A stretch of 64,000 bases of DNA from Aquibacillus rhizosphaerae (GTDB taxonomy: Bacteria; Bacillota; Bacilli; Bacillales; Amphibacillaceae): the NCBI RefSeq assembly GCF_030282825.1, contig NZ_JASTZU010000041.1, positions 124,001 through 188,000 on the forward strand, read 5' to 3'. Under the pieces are notes generated by a model, which worked only from the letters and a program-made list of their open reading frames with translations, searched no databases and had not been told where the DNA came from. The position numbers were made by a program, and so were the translations under genes. Positions within the stretch are counted from its first letter, which is position 1. Every line of letters begins with the position of its first letter. Positions 46,100 to 56,961 of the stretch are shown here, one piece after another.

Positions 46100-47461
46100 A
46101 TGAACGATAAATATTTAACTGTAAGTGCACTTACAAGATATATGAAACGAAAGTTTGAATTAGATAAGCATTTAAAAGAAGTGTGGTTGAAAGGTGAAAT
46201 ATCAAACTTTAAACACCATAGTCGTGGTCATATGTATTTGACGATTAAAGATGATAATTCTAGAATTCAAGCAGTCATGTTTGCTGGGAATAATCGCAGT
46301 TTAAAATTCAAGCCGGAAAACGGGATGAACATATTAATTAAAGGTGAAGTAAGTATTTATGAACCACAAGGCCAATACCAGTTATATATTCAACAGATGG
46401 AGCCAGACGGGATTGGTGCTCTCTATCTTGCTTTTGAACAATTAAAACAGAAGTTGACTGCAGAGGGGTTATTTGATGAATCAAATAAAAAATCCATTCC
46501 TGAATATCCAACTCATATAGGGGTTGTAACTTCTCCTACAGGTGCAGCTGTACGTGATATCATTACTACAATTCGTCGCCGTTATCCAATAGTGAAAGTA
46601 ACTATTATACCTGTATTAGTCCAGGGGGATCAGGCTGCGTCATCCATTGTAAAAGCAATTCAGTTTGCCAATCGTTTGAAGACGTTTGATGTATTAATTG
46701 TTGGACGTGGTGGAGGATCTATTGAAGAACTGTGGAGTTTTAACGAAGAAATCGTAGCAAGATCCATTTCTGATTCCAGTATCCCAATTATATCTGCTGT
46801 AGGTCACGAGACAGACTTTACTATAAGTGATTTCAGCGCAGATATTAGAGCAGCAACCCCAACAGCTGCAGCGGAAATAGCAGTGCCTTCTCAATACGAA
46901 ATTAAAGACAGAATTTTAGCGTTTGAACGATCGCTTAAACGTTCCATCTCTGAACAAGTATCAAGGTCAAATGAACGGTTATTGAAACTGAAAAGGTCCT
47001 ATGCGTTTCGTTATCCAGAGCAATTAGTTAAACAAAAAGAACAGGAATTAGATAAAAATGTTGATCGTTTAACTAAAGCCCTGGTGCGTACACAAGAACA
47101 ACACCAGACCCAATGGATGTTTTTGCATAAACGATTAATGCAACAACACCCCGAGAGACAAATCAATCAATTGAATGAAAACATTAATCAATTAAAGTTA
47201 AGAAGTAAACGTGCATTTCAAGCAATATATAAAGATGAAGAAAAAAGATTTGCATCAACTCTTGAGAAACTTGCTTTATTAAATCCTTTAAACACAATGA
47301 AAAGAGGATATTCGATATCCTACTCCAAAGAAGGAAAAGTAGTTAACTCTATAGATCATGTGCAAGCTGGTGACCAAATAAAGGTGAATATTGTTGATGG
47401 CATATTGGATTGTCAAGTTTTAGATGTTGAGGAGGAGAAAACAGATGACAAAGAAAGATGA
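46100..47461 (+). CDS. xseA: exodeoxyribonuclease VII large subunit
   Basis: 453 aa. N-terminal OB-fold ([20 protein letters not shown]), the catalytic domain with [14 protein letters not shown] and [17 protein letters not shown], then a long coiled-coil region (about 270-400). Degrades single-stranded DNA with XseB. GGGTGTGTTTCG precedes the ATG. It overlaps xseB by 17 bp. Confidence 0.96.
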   Translation: MNDKYLTVSALTRYMKRKFELDKHLKEVWLKGEISNFKHHSRGHMYLTIKDDNSRIQAVMFAGNNRSLKFKPENGMNILIKGEVSIYEPQGQYQLYIQQMEPDGIGALYLAFEQLKQKLTAEGLFDESNKKSIPEYPTHIGVVTSPTGAAVRDIITTIRRRYPIVKVTIIPVLVQGDQAASSIVKAIQFANRLKTFDVLIVGRGGGSIEELWSFNEEIVARSISDSSIPIISAVGHETDFTISDFSADIRAATPTAAAEIAVPSQYEIKDRILAFERSLKRSISEQVSRSNERLLKLKRSYAFRYPEQLVKQKEQELDKNVDRLTKALVRTQEQHQTQWMFLHKRLMQQHPERQINQLNENINQLKLRSKRAFQAIYKDEEKRFASTLEKLALLNPLNTMKRGYSISYSKEGKVVNSIDHVQAGDQIKVNIVDGILDCQVLDVEEEKTDDKER

Positions 47462-47678
47462 ACTATCTTTTGAAGAAGCGATGAAGAAATTAGAAGAAAT
47501 TGTTGATAAGTTAGAAGAAGGTGAAGTTCCGTTAGAAAAAGCTATCAATTATTACCAAGAAGGAATGAACTTGTCTAAGGTTTGTAGCGACAAGTTAACG
47601 AACGTCGAGAAGCAAATGGAACAAATTGTGAATGAGCAAGGTGACTTTCAAGCATTTTCAATTCAGGAGGAAGAATAG
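47445..47678 (+). CDS. xseB: exodeoxyribonuclease VII small subunit
   Basis: 77 aa, two helices: [20 protein letters not shown] is the family signature. Binds the XseA coiled coil. The ATG at 47445 follows GAGGAGGAGAAAACAG inside the end of xseA, indicating coupling. Confidence 0.96.
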   Translation: MTKKDELSFEEAMKKLEEIVDKLEEGEVPLEKAINYYQEGMNLSKVCSDKLTNVEKQMEQIVNEQGDFQAFSIQEEE

Positions 47679-48569
47679 GTGGAAAATACGAATACGTTAA
47701 CGGAGTATTTAACGGAACGGCAGAAGTTTGTTAACGATGAAATAACTAATTTGATAAAACAAATGGACGCACCACTTCAATTAAAAGATTCAATGTTATA
47801 TTCAATGGAAGCTGGTGGGAAAAGGTTACGCCCAATCTTAATGATGGCTAGCTGTGAATCGTACGGAGGAAATTATAAGTCCGTTATGACGATAGCGGTG
47901 GCACTAGAAATGATACATACATATTCATTAATTCATGATGATTTACCGGCAATGGATGATGATAATTTTCGTAGAGGAAAACCAACTAATCATCGTAAAT
48001 TTGACGAAGCAACAGCTATATTAGCTGGAGATGGACTACTTACACACAGTTTTACGGTCATATCTGAAGACAATCAATTAACATCAGATCAAAAGGTTTT
48101 TCTTATTCAAGAACTGGCTAATGCAAGTGGACCAACTGGTATGGTAGCAGGTCAAATCTTGGATATTGAGGGAGAAAAAGTTGAAACATCTTTAGAAGAC
48201 TTAGAAGAGATACATTTACTGAAAACAGGACAATTAATAAAGTTTGCAATTGTTAGCGGTGCCTATATTGGTGGGGCTTCAACACATCAACTGGAATCAA
48301 TAAATGATTTTGCTTATTACTTAGGTTTGATTTTCCAAGTGCAAGACGACATATTGGACGTTTCAGGTGATCAAGAATTAATGGGAAAACCTGTAGGTAG
48401 TGATGAAAATAATTTCAAGAGCACATACCCAAAATTGCTTGGCCTAGAAGGAGCAATTGAGCAAAAAGAAAAATATGTACAAAAAGCAAAAGAAGCTCTT
48501 AAATCTGCAGGAATTAAGAACTCACTTTTAGAAGAATTAACTGATTATTTGAGCAATCGCGATTATTAA
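47679..48569 (+). CDS. ispA: farnesyl/geranyl diphosphate synthase
   Basis: 296 aa trans-prenyltransferase: first Asp-rich motif HDDLPAMDDD, the GGKRLRP substrate site and the second Asp-rich motif QVQDDILD. Makes farnesyl diphosphate for undecaprenyl and menaquinone synthesis. GTG start directly after the xseB stop, with AGGAGGAAG. It stands before dxs with OLE and oapA between, as in B. halodurans. Confidence 0.95.
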   Translation: MENTNTLTEYLTERQKFVNDEITNLIKQMDAPLQLKDSMLYSMEAGGKRLRPILMMASCESYGGNYKSVMTIAVALEMIHTYSLIHDDLPAMDDDNFRRGKPTNHRKFDEATAILAGDGLLTHSFTVISEDNQLTSDQKVFLIQELANASGPTGMVAGQILDIEGEKVETSLEDLEEIHLLKTGQLIKFAIVSGAYIGGASTHQLESINDFAYYLGLIFQVQDDILDVSGDQELMGKPVGSDENNFKSTYPKLLGLEGAIEQKEKYVQKAKEALKSAGIKNSLLEELTDYLSNRDY

Positions 48570-48577
48570 CCGGGTGA

Positions 48578-48606
48578 TTGAGTAAACTGATTATCTGTGT
48601 TATATT
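48578..48606 (+). promoter_or_regulatory. sigma-A promoter of OLE RNA
   Basis: TTGAGT, a 17-base spacer and TATATT. The predicted start (about 48613-48618) coincides with the first base of the RNA closing stem. Confidence 0.7.
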
Positions 48607-48617
48607 ATTTATACATT

Positions 48618-49221
48618 AGGAATGGTGCAGTATTCTAGTCAGTCCTCCGTTTCTGAAGGCGGGCCTAAAAATCCGCCAAAGGGCACATCGATGAAGTTCC
48701 TTGTGCCGGCTTGAGGCGCCCAGCCTTGGGTCGGTGCTGGGAGTTAAGGTTGTAGGGCGATCCACAAAGGCATGTGGGCGAGGACCCTACTTCCGCGGAG
48801 GCCCATCTCTGTGGTGACTGCTTAGCCAAGGAGTTGCTATGGAATGGGGTATGAACCTACGTAATTGGGATGGGGAATCCTTGTTCGTAGCGTAGCCTGC
48901 CTTGAGTGGTGCTTGAGGGGATTATGGTCACAAGTGCATGAAGAAGATGGCCACTTCTTAAAGCGCTTTTCTGCCATATGAAATCAGCACTGCAAAAGAG
49001 GCTAGGAAACGGTTAAGGGCTGTTGAGGAAATCTCCTAGACTGTTCCAATGGACATTTATTAGGGATTATAGTGCGGACTAAGTGGTAATCCAGTCTAGC
49101 TGTTGGTAACAACGCTAAGATGGGTTTAAAGGGGAACCGCCAGAATGGCAACATTCGGTACCCATCTGGGAAAACCTACTGGACCTAAGCCGCAGTTTTT
49201 ACCTAATAAATGACCATTCCT
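48618..49221 (+). ncRNA. ole: OLE RNA (ornate large extremophilic RNA)
   Basis: About 604 nt of structured, GC-richer, non-coding sequence between ispA and oapA, exactly where OLE RNA lies in B. halodurans, and of the right length (~610 nt). AGGAATGGT (48618-48626) pairs perfectly with ACCATTCCT (49213-49221), closing the RNA; T-residues follow. The interior shows many local hairpins (e.g. GGCGGGCC...GGCGC, TCCGCGGAGGCCC). The RNA binds OapA at the membrane and is known for roles in cold, alcohol and Mg stress. Confidence 0.93.
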
Positions 49222-49260
49222 TTTTACATAGTAAAATATTTTCATATTTGGGGTAAAATA

Positions 49261-49839
49261 ATGTCTAAATCGCAATTACAAAAGTCGATAAAATTCAGTT
49301 TAGGTATTGCCGTTATCACGTTTGTGTTAGCGGCTATTTTTTCAGTAGTCTCCTCAGCATTATTAGGAGAAGTTATTTGGATTGCTGGATTACTAATTGT
49401 ATTTTTAATCGTATTTATTGGTGTTTTCTTTGATATGTTAGGAATAGCAGCTACTGCTGCAGATGAAGTTCCTTTCCATGCAATGGCAGCGGAGAGGGTA
49501 AGCGGTTCCAAACAAGCGATTATTATCGTGAGAAATGCTGACCGATTTGCCAGTTTTTGTAATGATGTGATTGGGGATATATCTGGTATTGTTAGTGGAA
49601 CTGCGTCAGCTATTGTTGTGCTTCAAGTAGCAAATGGGTTTGGATATGGAGATGGTTCCACGTTTCAAATCGTTGTATCTGTAATCCTAACGAGTTTTAT
49701 TGCTGCCTTAACTGTAGGTGGTAAAGCAATCGGTAAGTATCTGGCGATTCATGCTTCTACACAAATTATCTTTTTTGTAGGTAAAATGATTGCCTTCATA
49801 GAAGATAAATTTAAAATTAAGATATTGAAGAAAGATTAA
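49261..49839 (+). CDS. oapA: OapA, OLE-associated membrane protein
   Basis: 192 aa from the ATG at 49261 (GGGGTAAAATA upstream); an earlier in-frame ATG at 49210 lies inside the OLE closing stem and is rejected. Four membrane segments (about 10-30, 34-56, 106-126, 140-160). The central region FDMLGIAATAADEVPFHAMA and the DVIGD (DxxxD) motif are typical of this family. It recruits OLE RNA to the membrane, usually as a dimer. Immediately followed by dxs. Confidence 0.92.
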   Translation: MSKSQLQKSIKFSLGIAVITFVLAAIFSVVSSALLGEVIWIAGLLIVFLIVFIGVFFDMLGIAATAADEVPFHAMAAERVSGSKQAIIIVRNADRFASFCNDVIGDISGIVSGTASAIVVLQVANGFGYGDGSTFQIVVSVILTSFIAALTVGGKAIGKYLAIHASTQIIFFVGKMIAFIEDKFKIKILKKD

Positions 49840-49894
49840 ATTAAACGTAAATGAACAAACAGATAGATATTAAACTAAAAGGGGAGGAATCCCA

Positions 49895-51787
49895 ATGGAT
49901 CTTACCAGAATTAAAAATCCTTCGTTCTTAAAATCATTAACTAACGAAGAGTTGGAAGTTTTATCCTATACAATTAGACAATTTTTAATCGAGAAGTTAT
50001 CTGTTACAGGAGGGCATCTTGGAGCAAATTTAGGTGTAGTGGAATTAACGTTGGCATTGCATAAGAATTTTAATAGTCCGGAAGACAAATTAATATTCGA
50101 TGTCGGTCATCAGTCTTATATTCATAAAATGTTGACTGGGAGGTCTGGTCAATTTGAAACATTAAGAAAATTCAAAGGCTTATGCGGCTTCCCAAAAATG
50201 AGTGAAAGTGAACATGATGTTTGGGAAGCCGGGCATAGTTCTACTTCTTTATCAGCAGCAATGGGGATGACAATTGCTCGGGATATTAAAGGGGACAGTA
50301 ATTATATAGTTCCAATCATTGGTGATGGTGCTTTAACAGGTGGGATGGCACTAGAAGCATTAAACCATATTGGTCATGAAAAGAAGAATATTATCGTGAT
50401 ACTTAACGACAATGAAATGTCGATTGCTAACAATGTTGGAGCACTTCACAATGCTTTAGGTAGGATGAGAAGTGCAGGAAAGTACAATCGTGTTAAAGAT
50501 GAGTTGGAATGGTTATTGAAAAAGATTCCGGCAGTTGGTGGAAAACTTGCTCACACGGCTGAGCGTGTCAAAGATAGTATGAAATATTTCATGATACCCG
50601 GCATGCTTTTTGAAGAGTTTGGTTTCACGTATTATGGACCAGTGGATGGACATGATTTTAGCGCGCTTCAAGAAAATTTACAGTATGCAAAAAAGACGGA
50701 TGGACCAGTGCTTATTCATGTTATTACGCAAAAAGGAAAAGGGTATCGACCAGCAGAAGCAGATATAAAAGATAAATGGCATGGTGTAGGACCTTATAAA
50801 ATAGATTCTGGGGAAAAAATCACACCATTAAATGCTCCACCTGCTTGGAGCTCTGTTGTAAGTGGTACATTACAAAAGATTGCTAGGGAAGATAAACGTC
50901 TAACTGTTGTCACTCCTGCTATGATTTTAGGTTCAAAATTAGACAAGTTTCAATTAGAATTCCCTGATCGATTATTTGATGTGGGTATTGCTGAACAACA
51001 TGCTACAACGATGTCAGCTGGAATGGCAACGCAAGGATTGAAGCCATTTTTAGCTATTTATTCAACTTTTCTACAGCGTGCGTATGATCAATTGCTACAT
51101 GATGTATGTAGACAAAACTTGAATGTTGCATTTGGTATTGATCGTTCCGGTTTAGTAGGGGCGGATGGTGAAACACACCAAGGCGTATATGATATTTCAT
51201 TTTTAAGACATATGCCTAACATGGTAATTATGATGCCTAAAGATGAAAACGAGTGTCAGCACATGGTAAATACAGCAATTCAGTATGATGATGGTCCAAT
51301 TGCTGTTAGGTTTGCACGGGGAAATGCACTAGGTGTTCCAATGGATGATATATTGTCTACAATTCCTATTGGATCTTGGGAAGTTTTAGAAGAAGGAACA
51401 GACGCTGTTATATTAACGTTTGGCACGACAATAGGAATGGCCTTAGAAGCTAGTGAGCAATTAAAAAAACAAGGTTATTCTGTAAGAGTAGTGAACGCAC
51501 GTTTTATTAAGCCATTAGATGAGGACATGCTACATGACATAATGTCTAGTGATATGCCAATACTTACACTTGAAGAAACTGTCTTACAAGGTGGATTTGG
51601 TAGTGCTATTTTAGAATTTGCAGAAGCTAATCTATATACCCTGAATAATATTCGCAGAATGGGCATTCCTGATCATTTTATTGAGCATGGTAAAGTAGAA
51701 GAACTCTTAGAAGAAATTGGTTTAACAAAAGAGATTGTAGTTGAAACTGTTCAACAAATGCTTCCAAGTAAACAAAAGAGGACATGA
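49895..51787 (+). CDS. dxs: 1-deoxy-D-xylulose-5-phosphate synthase
   Basis: 630 aa thiamine-diphosphate enzyme, the first step of the MEP isoprenoid pathway. It has the [15 protein letters not shown] site, the TPP motif [14 protein letters not shown]...NDNEMSI, a pyrimidine domain with GIAEQHA, and a transketolase C-domain. GGGGAGGAATCCCA before the ATG. It feeds ispA upstream. Confidence 0.97.
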   Translation: MDLTRIKNPSFLKSLTNEELEVLSYTIRQFLIEKLSVTGGHLGANLGVVELTLALHKNFNSPEDKLIFDVGHQSYIHKMLTGRSGQFETLRKFKGLCGFPKMSESEHDVWEAGHSSTSLSAAMGMTIARDIKGDSNYIVPIIGDGALTGGMALEALNHIGHEKKNIIVILNDNEMSIANNVGALHNALGRMRSAGKYNRVKDELEWLLKKIPAVGGKLAHTAERVKDSMKYFMIPGMLFEEFGFTYYGPVDGHDFSALQENLQYAKKTDGPVLIHVITQKGKGYRPAEADIKDKWHGVGPYKIDSGEKITPLNAPPAWSSVVSGTLQKIAREDKRLTVVTPAMILGSKLDKFQLEFPDRLFDVGIAEQHATTMSAGMATQGLKPFLAIYSTFLQRAYDQLLHDVCRQNLNVAFGIDRSGLVGADGETHQGVYDISFLRHMPNMVIMMPKDENECQHMVNTAIQYDDGPIAVRFARGNALGVPMDDILSTIPIGSWEVLEEGTDAVILTFGTTIGMALEASEQLKKQGYSVRVVNARFIKPLDEDMLHDIMSSDMPILTLEETVLQGGFGSAILEFAEANLYTLNNIRRMGIPDHFIEHGKVEELLEEIGLTKEIVVETVQQMLPSKQKRT

Positions 51788-51794
51788 TTGAGTT

Positions 51795-52625
51795 ATGAGT
51801 AAAAAAACTAGGCTCGATATTCTGCTAGTTGAAAGGGATCTAATCGAGACTCGCGAAAAAGCAAAACGATCAATAATGGCGGGATTAGTCTTTTCAGACC
51901 AAGTCCGTCTAGATAAACCTGGGATGAAGGTAGATGACGACATTCCTCTAACTGTTAAAGGAAAATTGATTCCTTATGTTGGGAGAGGCGGTCTTAAGTT
52001 AGAAAAGGCATTAAAGCTGTTTAAACTAGATATTACTGGAAAAACAATGATAGATGTTGGATCCTCTACTGGCGGTTTCACTGACTGTGCTTTACAAAAT
52101 GGAGTTAAGTTAAGTTACGCTGTCGATGTAGGTTATAACCAATTGGATTGGAAACTACGAAACGATGATCGAGTAGTGGTTATGGAAAGAACCAACTTTC
52201 GCTATGTTACTCCGGATATGTTAGAGTCTGGACAACCTGATTTTGCGTCGATAGATGTATCTTTTATTTCTTTAAAATTAATTCTACCTGTCTTAAATCA
52301 ATTGTTGAAGAACGAAAGTAATATCGTTGCTTTAATTAAACCGCAATTTGAAGCAGGAAGAGACCAAGTTGGTAAAAAGGGAATTGTCCGTGACCGAAAG
52401 ATTCACGCACAAGTTTTAACTAATATTTTAACATTTGCAATAAGTCTTGGGTATCAGGTTAAAGACTTGACTTATTCTCCAATTACTGGTGGAGATGGAA
52501 ATATTGAATTTTTAGCTCTTTTGCATTGGAATGAGTTAGATGAAGAAGGAAATACAGAGTTTCCTGTTGAAATTGATAAGGTAGTCGATGAAGCACATAA
52601 AATACACAAACAAAACAAATCGTAA
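51795..52625 (+). CDS. yqxC: TlyA-family RNA methyltransferase/hemolysin-like protein
   Basis: 276 aa. An N-terminal S4 RNA-binding domain (about 5-65: RLDILLVERDLIETREKAKR), then an FtsJ-type SAM methyltransferase with DVGSSTGGFTDC and ASIDVSFISL. Family members 2'-O-methylate rRNA. It begins 7 bases after dxs. A B. subtilis YqxC equivalent by order (dxs-yqxC-ahrC-recN). Confidence 0.93.
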   Translation: MSKKTRLDILLVERDLIETREKAKRSIMAGLVFSDQVRLDKPGMKVDDDIPLTVKGKLIPYVGRGGLKLEKALKLFKLDITGKTMIDVGSSTGGFTDCALQNGVKLSYAVDVGYNQLDWKLRNDDRVVVMERTNFRYVTPDMLESGQPDFASIDVSFISLKLILPVLNQLLKNESNIVALIKPQFEAGRDQVGKKGIVRDRKIHAQVLTNILTFAISLGYQVKDLTYSPITGGDGNIEFLALLHWNELDEEGNTEFPVEIDKVVDEAHKIHKQNKS

Positions 52626-52711
52626 TTTCATTGGGCTGCACCATTTTGTAGCTCAATTTTATCATGCACTCGTTTTTTAACCGCAGTTCCATTTAAAAGG
52701 AGGGATTAAAT

Positions 52712-53161
52712 ATGAACAAAGGACAACGACATATTAAAATTCGTGAGTTAATAACAGATAACGAAATAGAAACCCAAGATGATTTGGTTGAAGAACTAAG
52801 AAATCTTGGGTATAACGTGACACAAGCAACTGTATCAAGAGACATTAAGGAATTACATCTTGTTAAGGTCCCAATGATTGATGGTAGGTATAAATATAGC
52901 TTACCTGCTGATCAGCGTTTTAATCCATTAGAGAAGTTAAGAAGATTAATGATGGATGCGTTTGTCCGAATCGATACAGCTGGTCATTTCATCGTATTGA
53001 AAACATTACCAGGAAATGCAAATGCTTTAGGTGCGTTAATTGACAATTTAGATTGGAATGAAATTATTGGAACCATTTGCGGTGATGATACAATACTAAT
53101 TATATGTCGCGAGGAAGGCGATAATGAAAGAATTAAAGAACAGTTATTAGCAATGTTATAA
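52712..53161 (+). CDS. ahrC: arginine repressor AhrC/ArgR
   Basis: 149 aa. The winged helix ([20 protein letters not shown] ... [12 protein letters not shown]) is followed by the C-terminal hexamer and arginine domain with [14 protein letters not shown]. It controls arginine synthesis and breakdown. AAAAGGAGGGATTAAAT precedes the ATG. Confidence 0.96.
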   Translation: MNKGQRHIKIRELITDNEIETQDDLVEELRNLGYNVTQATVSRDIKELHLVKVPMIDGRYKYSLPADQRFNPLEKLRRLMMDAFVRIDTAGHFIVLKTLPGNANALGALIDNLDWNEIIGTICGDDTILIICREEGDNERIKEQLLAML

Positions 53162-53198
53162 ATTTCATAATTTTATTAGTAGATTGGGGTGGAATGAC

Positions 53199-54926
53199 GT
53201 GTTAACGGAACTTTCCATTAAGGATTTTGCTATTATAGACGAAATTACAATTACTTTTAATGACGGTTTAACAGTTTTAACAGGAGAAACTGGTGCAGGA
53301 AAATCAATAATAATTGATGCTGTTGAGCTGTTAGCAGGTGGTCGTGGTTCGGTGGAGTTTGTTCGATATGGAACAAGCAAGGCAAACTTAGAAGGACTTT
53401 TTATTGTAGAAGATGGATCACATCCAATATATAAAAAGGGTAAATCGTATGGTATTGAAATTGAAGAAGACGGAATGGTTGTGCTAAATCGAACTATAAC
53501 AGCTAATGGCAAAAGTATTTGTCGTGTAAATGGTAAGTTGGTTACATTAGCAATTCTAAAAGAGTTTGGAAAAACACTGATTGATATCCATAGCCAACAT
53601 GAGACGCAATCATTGATGGATACTGATCGTCATATTGAATTATTGGATTTGTATAAAAAAGATACCATTGATCAAGTGAGAGATGACTATTTAACTTATT
53701 ATAATAAATTAAATTCTTTAAGGAAACGATATAAGCAACTAAGTGAAAATGAACAAGAAATGGCTCAACGATTAGATTTACTGCAATTTCAACTAAATGA
53801 ACTTATAGAAGCTGATCTATCGCCTAATGAAGATGAACAATTAGCAGAAGAACGTCTAAAGCTTTTTAATTATGAAAAAATTTATAATGGCATAAATGAC
53901 GCCTATAATGCTTTACATGGAGAACAAAAAGGATTAGATTGGTTGTCATTAGCTTTAAACGGGATAGAGTTAGCTGGTGAGTACGATGAAAACATGGTTG
54001 AAAAAAAAGAATCATTTTCAAACCATTATTTCCTTATTGAGGAATTATCGTATGAGTTAAGAAATTACCTTGATGGACTAGAATTTGATCCGGATCGACT
54101 AAACTACTTGGAAGGTAGATTAAATGAAATCAGTCGATTGAAAAAAAAGTATGGTCAAACAGTTGCTGACATGCTCGAGTATTCAGCTCGAATAGAAGAA
54201 GAAATCGATGAAATTCAAAATAGAGACTCGCATTTATTAAAAATGCATCAAGAACTCATTGATATTGGGAAAGACGCTTTATTAGAAGCAAAACAATTAC
54301 ATGACTTACGAAAAAAAGCTTCTGTGTTATTAATAAAAGAAATTCATAAAGAATTAAAGGACTTATATTTAGAAAAAGCATCCTTTGATGTCAATATGTC
54401 AAACAAAAAGGGTTCTCAAGACGATCCGGAATTTGAGGGGATGCCAGTAAGTCTAACACCAACTGGTTTTGATAACATTAAATTTTTAATTACAACCAAT
54501 CCCGGCGAGCCACTTAAAGAGATAAACAAGGTTGCATCTGGTGGGGAGCTATCACGAATTATGTTAGCTTTAAAAAAGATATTTGCTAAACATCAACGAG
54601 TAACGAGCGTTATTTTCGATGAAGTAGATACCGGTGTCAGTGGAAGAGTAGCCCAAGCGATTGCTGAGAAAATTTATAGTATTTCAACTGGTTCTCAGGT
54701 ATTATGTATAACACATTTGCCGCAAGTTGCTTCAATGGCTGATACGCATTTGTTAATTGAGAAGCATGTAACCAATAAAAGGACAAGTACAACGGTGGAA
54801 CAGTTGGCAAAAGAATTGCGAGTCGAGGAAATAGGTAGAATGATTACTGGTACGGAATTGACTGAAACATCAAAAGAACATGCACGTGAACTAATTGATT
54901 TAGCAGAAGAATATAAAAAGTCCTAA
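53199..54926 (+). CDS. recN: DNA repair protein RecN
   Basis: 575-aa SMC-like ATPase. N-terminal Walker A LTGETGAGKSIIIDA, a coiled-coil middle, C-terminal signature VASGGELSRIMLALK and Walker B VIFDEVDTGVSG. It gathers DNA ends at double-strand breaks. GTG at 53199 (six bases after GGGGTGG) gives the family N-terminus MLTELSIKDFAII. No LexA box recognised upstream. Confidence 0.96.
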   Translation: MLTELSIKDFAIIDEITITFNDGLTVLTGETGAGKSIIIDAVELLAGGRGSVEFVRYGTSKANLEGLFIVEDGSHPIYKKGKSYGIEIEEDGMVVLNRTITANGKSICRVNGKLVTLAILKEFGKTLIDIHSQHETQSLMDTDRHIELLDLYKKDTIDQVRDDYLTYYNKLNSLRKRYKQLSENEQEMAQRLDLLQFQLNELIEADLSPNEDEQLAEERLKLFNYEKIYNGINDAYNALHGEQKGLDWLSLALNGIELAGEYDENMVEKKESFSNHYFLIEELSYELRNYLDGLEFDPDRLNYLEGRLNEISRLKKKYGQTVADMLEYSARIEEEIDEIQNRDSHLLKMHQELIDIGKDALLEAKQLHDLRKKASVLLIKEIHKELKDLYLEKASFDVNMSNKKGSQDDPEFEGMPVSLTPTGFDNIKFLITTNPGEPLKEINKVASGGELSRIMLALKKIFAKHQRVTSVIFDEVDTGVSGRVAQAIAEKIYSISTGSQVLCITHLPQVASMADTHLLIEKHVTNKRTSTTVEQLAKELRVEEIGRMITGTELTETSKEHARELIDLAEEYKKS

Positions 54927-54961
54927 AAAACCTTCCCATTGCTCTGGGCAAGGTTTTTTTG
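54925..54961 (+). terminator. intrinsic terminator after recN
   Basis: Stem AAAACCTTCCCA/TGGGCAAGGTTTT with one mismatch, then a T-run. Confidence 0.9.
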
Positions 54962-55214
54962 TATTTCAGCTAAAAATTAACCTTATTATTAAATCTTAAA
55001 AGGAAACACTAAAAATGTTGCATTATATATTATCAACAGTTACTGATTCGGGTATAGCATCTGCAAATTAAGCAATTATACAAAGAAAACAGAGATATTC
55101 AACAGGAAAAGATAACCCTATTTTCTCATCTTTGCTTGGTTTAAAAACTGCCTTCTAAGGTCAAATTAGGAGTACACAAATAAAATATGGGTTAGGAACG
55201 AGGAGAGTGAAATA

Positions 55215-56504
55215 ATGAAAAATAACGTAATTAGAAATGGACTAGGAATAATACTCCTTGTTGCTTTCCTTTGTATTCCATTTATAACACCAATTCAGAC
55301 GTATCTTTCTTTACCGAATCAAATTACTACGTTTAATAATACAAATGAAACATTAACTCTTCCTGCTATGGGTAGTAGCGTTCAAGTCAATAATAGCGAA
55401 TCAGATGAAGTAATTGAGGCAATTGATGCCTCAGAATTTCGAACATTAACAAGCGGTAAAAGTGATATTGTATATGAGATGGCAGGAATTCCAATAAAAA
55501 GAGTAAACGTTGATGTACTTGATGACTTTAAGATAATCCCTGGTGGCCAATCAATAGGTGTAAATCTTCAAACCTTAGGTGTGTTAGTTGTAGGGCATCA
55601 CTTAGTAGATACAAGTGATGGAAAAGTTTCTCCAGGAGAGGATGCAGATATTCAAGTGGGTGATACGTTACTAAGTATTAATGGAGAAAAGATTAATAAC
55701 ATGAAAGAAGTTACGCCATATGTAGATAAGGCTGGTGAAAATGGTAATGAACTTACAGTGGAAGTAAAGAGAGATGAGGAGACATTTAAAACTCAATTAA
55801 AACCCTATTTGGACTCAAAAGATGATAGCTACAGAATTGGGTTATATATTAGAGACTCTGCAGCAGGGATTGGTACGATGACTTTTTATGAACCAAAATC
55901 AAAGAAATACGGTGCTTTAGGTCATGTTATATCCGATATGGATACAAGAAAGCCAATAGAAATCAACAATGGTACAATTGTTAGGTCAAATATAAAGTCG
56001 ATTGATAAAGGTAGCAATGGAACTCCTGGAGAAAAGCAAGCTGAGTTCTCTTCAGGTGAAAATCAAATAGGTAATATAACTAAAAATAGCCCATTTGGCG
56101 TTTTTGGTAAATTGGATAAACAAATAAATAACGGACAAATGGATAAGCCAATGCCAATCGCATTGCCACATGAAGTGAAAGAAGGACCTGCAAAAATTCT
56201 TACTGTAGTTGAAGGTGAAGAAGTAGAAGAATTTGATGTGAAGATTGTAAATAGTGTACAACAAAAATTCCCAGCAACCAAGGGTATGATTGTCAAAATA
56301 ACAGACAAAGAACTTCTTGATAAAACAGGTGGTATTGTACAAGGAATGAGTGGTAGTCCAATTATTCAAGATGGTAAAGTAATCGGAGCAGTAACGCATG
56401 TATTTGTGAACGATCCAACGTCAGGCTACGGTGTCCATATTGAATGGATGTTAAATGAAGCTGGAATTGATATTTACAAGGAAGAAAAACAAGAGGCTAG
56501 CTAA
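55215..56504 (+). CDS. spoIVB: SpoIVB peptidase (S55)
   Basis: 429 aa. An N-terminal membrane anchor (about 8-25), a PDZ domain (about 110-195, LGVLVVGHH...LLSINGEKI), then an S55 serine protease domain with VIGAV and GMSGSPI; the nucleophile lies in Ser379-Ser381. Secreted from the forespore, it cleaves SpoIVFA and starts sigma-K activation. GAGGAGAGTGAAATA precedes the ATG. It sits between recN and spo0A as usual. Confidence 0.96.
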   Translation: MKNNVIRNGLGIILLVAFLCIPFITPIQTYLSLPNQITTFNNTNETLTLPAMGSSVQVNNSESDEVIEAIDASEFRTLTSGKSDIVYEMAGIPIKRVNVDVLDDFKIIPGGQSIGVNLQTLGVLVVGHHLVDTSDGKVSPGEDADIQVGDTLLSINGEKINNMKEVTPYVDKAGENGNELTVEVKRDEETFKTQLKPYLDSKDDSYRIGLYIRDSAAGIGTMTFYEPKSKKYGALGHVISDMDTRKPIEINNGTIVRSNIKSIDKGSNGTPGEKQAEFSSGENQIGNITKNSPFGVFGKLDKQINNGQMDKPMPIALPHEVKEGPAKILTVVEGEEVEEFDVKIVNSVQQKFPATKGMIVKITDKELLDKTGGIVQGMSGSPIIQDGKVIGAVTHVFVNDPTSGYGVHIEWMLNEAGIDIYKEEKQEAS

Positions 56505-56511
56505 TACGATC

Positions 56512-56546
56512 AAACTCTTATCAGATTTCTGATAAGAGTTTTTTTA
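56512..56546 (+). terminator. intrinsic terminator after spoIVB
   Basis: Stem AAACTCTTATCAG/CTGATAAGAGTTT and a T-run. Confidence 0.92.
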
Positions 56547-56779
56547 GGAACTAAGATGTTATTATGAATTTCGGAGATGTTCATTTTAAATGCCTTAGTT
56601 GAGTACAAAAAAATACATCGCAGAAACCGATTTTTTTTCTGTTTCGATGGTGCCCTGCGCTTTTCTTAGGAAAATGTCATTTATAGTATCTTTAAAATAG
56701 TTTTTATTATTAATTGTTATTTTTTACTAAAATTAAATGTACGTGATAAATAATTATGATACAATAAATATAAAGATTT

Positions 56780-56920
56780 TTCGACAATAGCGTGAAATTG
56801 TATTATTTTTTTGTCATAAAACATCGAAATACTATGTAAATTAAAGAAAAGTAAAGCAAATTGAAAAAAATATAAAGTTTTTTCCGGAAAAGAAGGATTT
56901 TTCGAACTTGTGTCGAAATT
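56780..56920 (+). promoter_or_regulatory. spo0A control region with 0A boxes and a sigma-H-like promoter
   Basis: TTCGACA at 56780-56786 and TGTCGAA at 56911-56917 are perfect 0A boxes on opposite strands. GAAGGATTT (56892) followed by GTCGAAAT fits the sigma-H promoter pattern, and the second 0A box covers its -10. This matches the autoregulated sporulation promoter of spo0A in B. subtilis. The remaining ~230 bp of the gap upstream is AT-rich without genes. Confidence 0.7.
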
Positions 56921-56961
56921 GTATCGTGGAACAGGTGGAATACGTTAAGGAGGAACTGAAT

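Noticed and set aside
48618-49221. rRNA, tmRNA or RNase P RNA
   Set aside because: No core motifs of those RNAs; the position before oapA and dxs and the length fit OLE.
49210-49260. Upstream ATG of oapA
   Set aside because: It falls in the OLE closing stem and adds residues absent from the family; the ATG at 49261 has the ribosome site.
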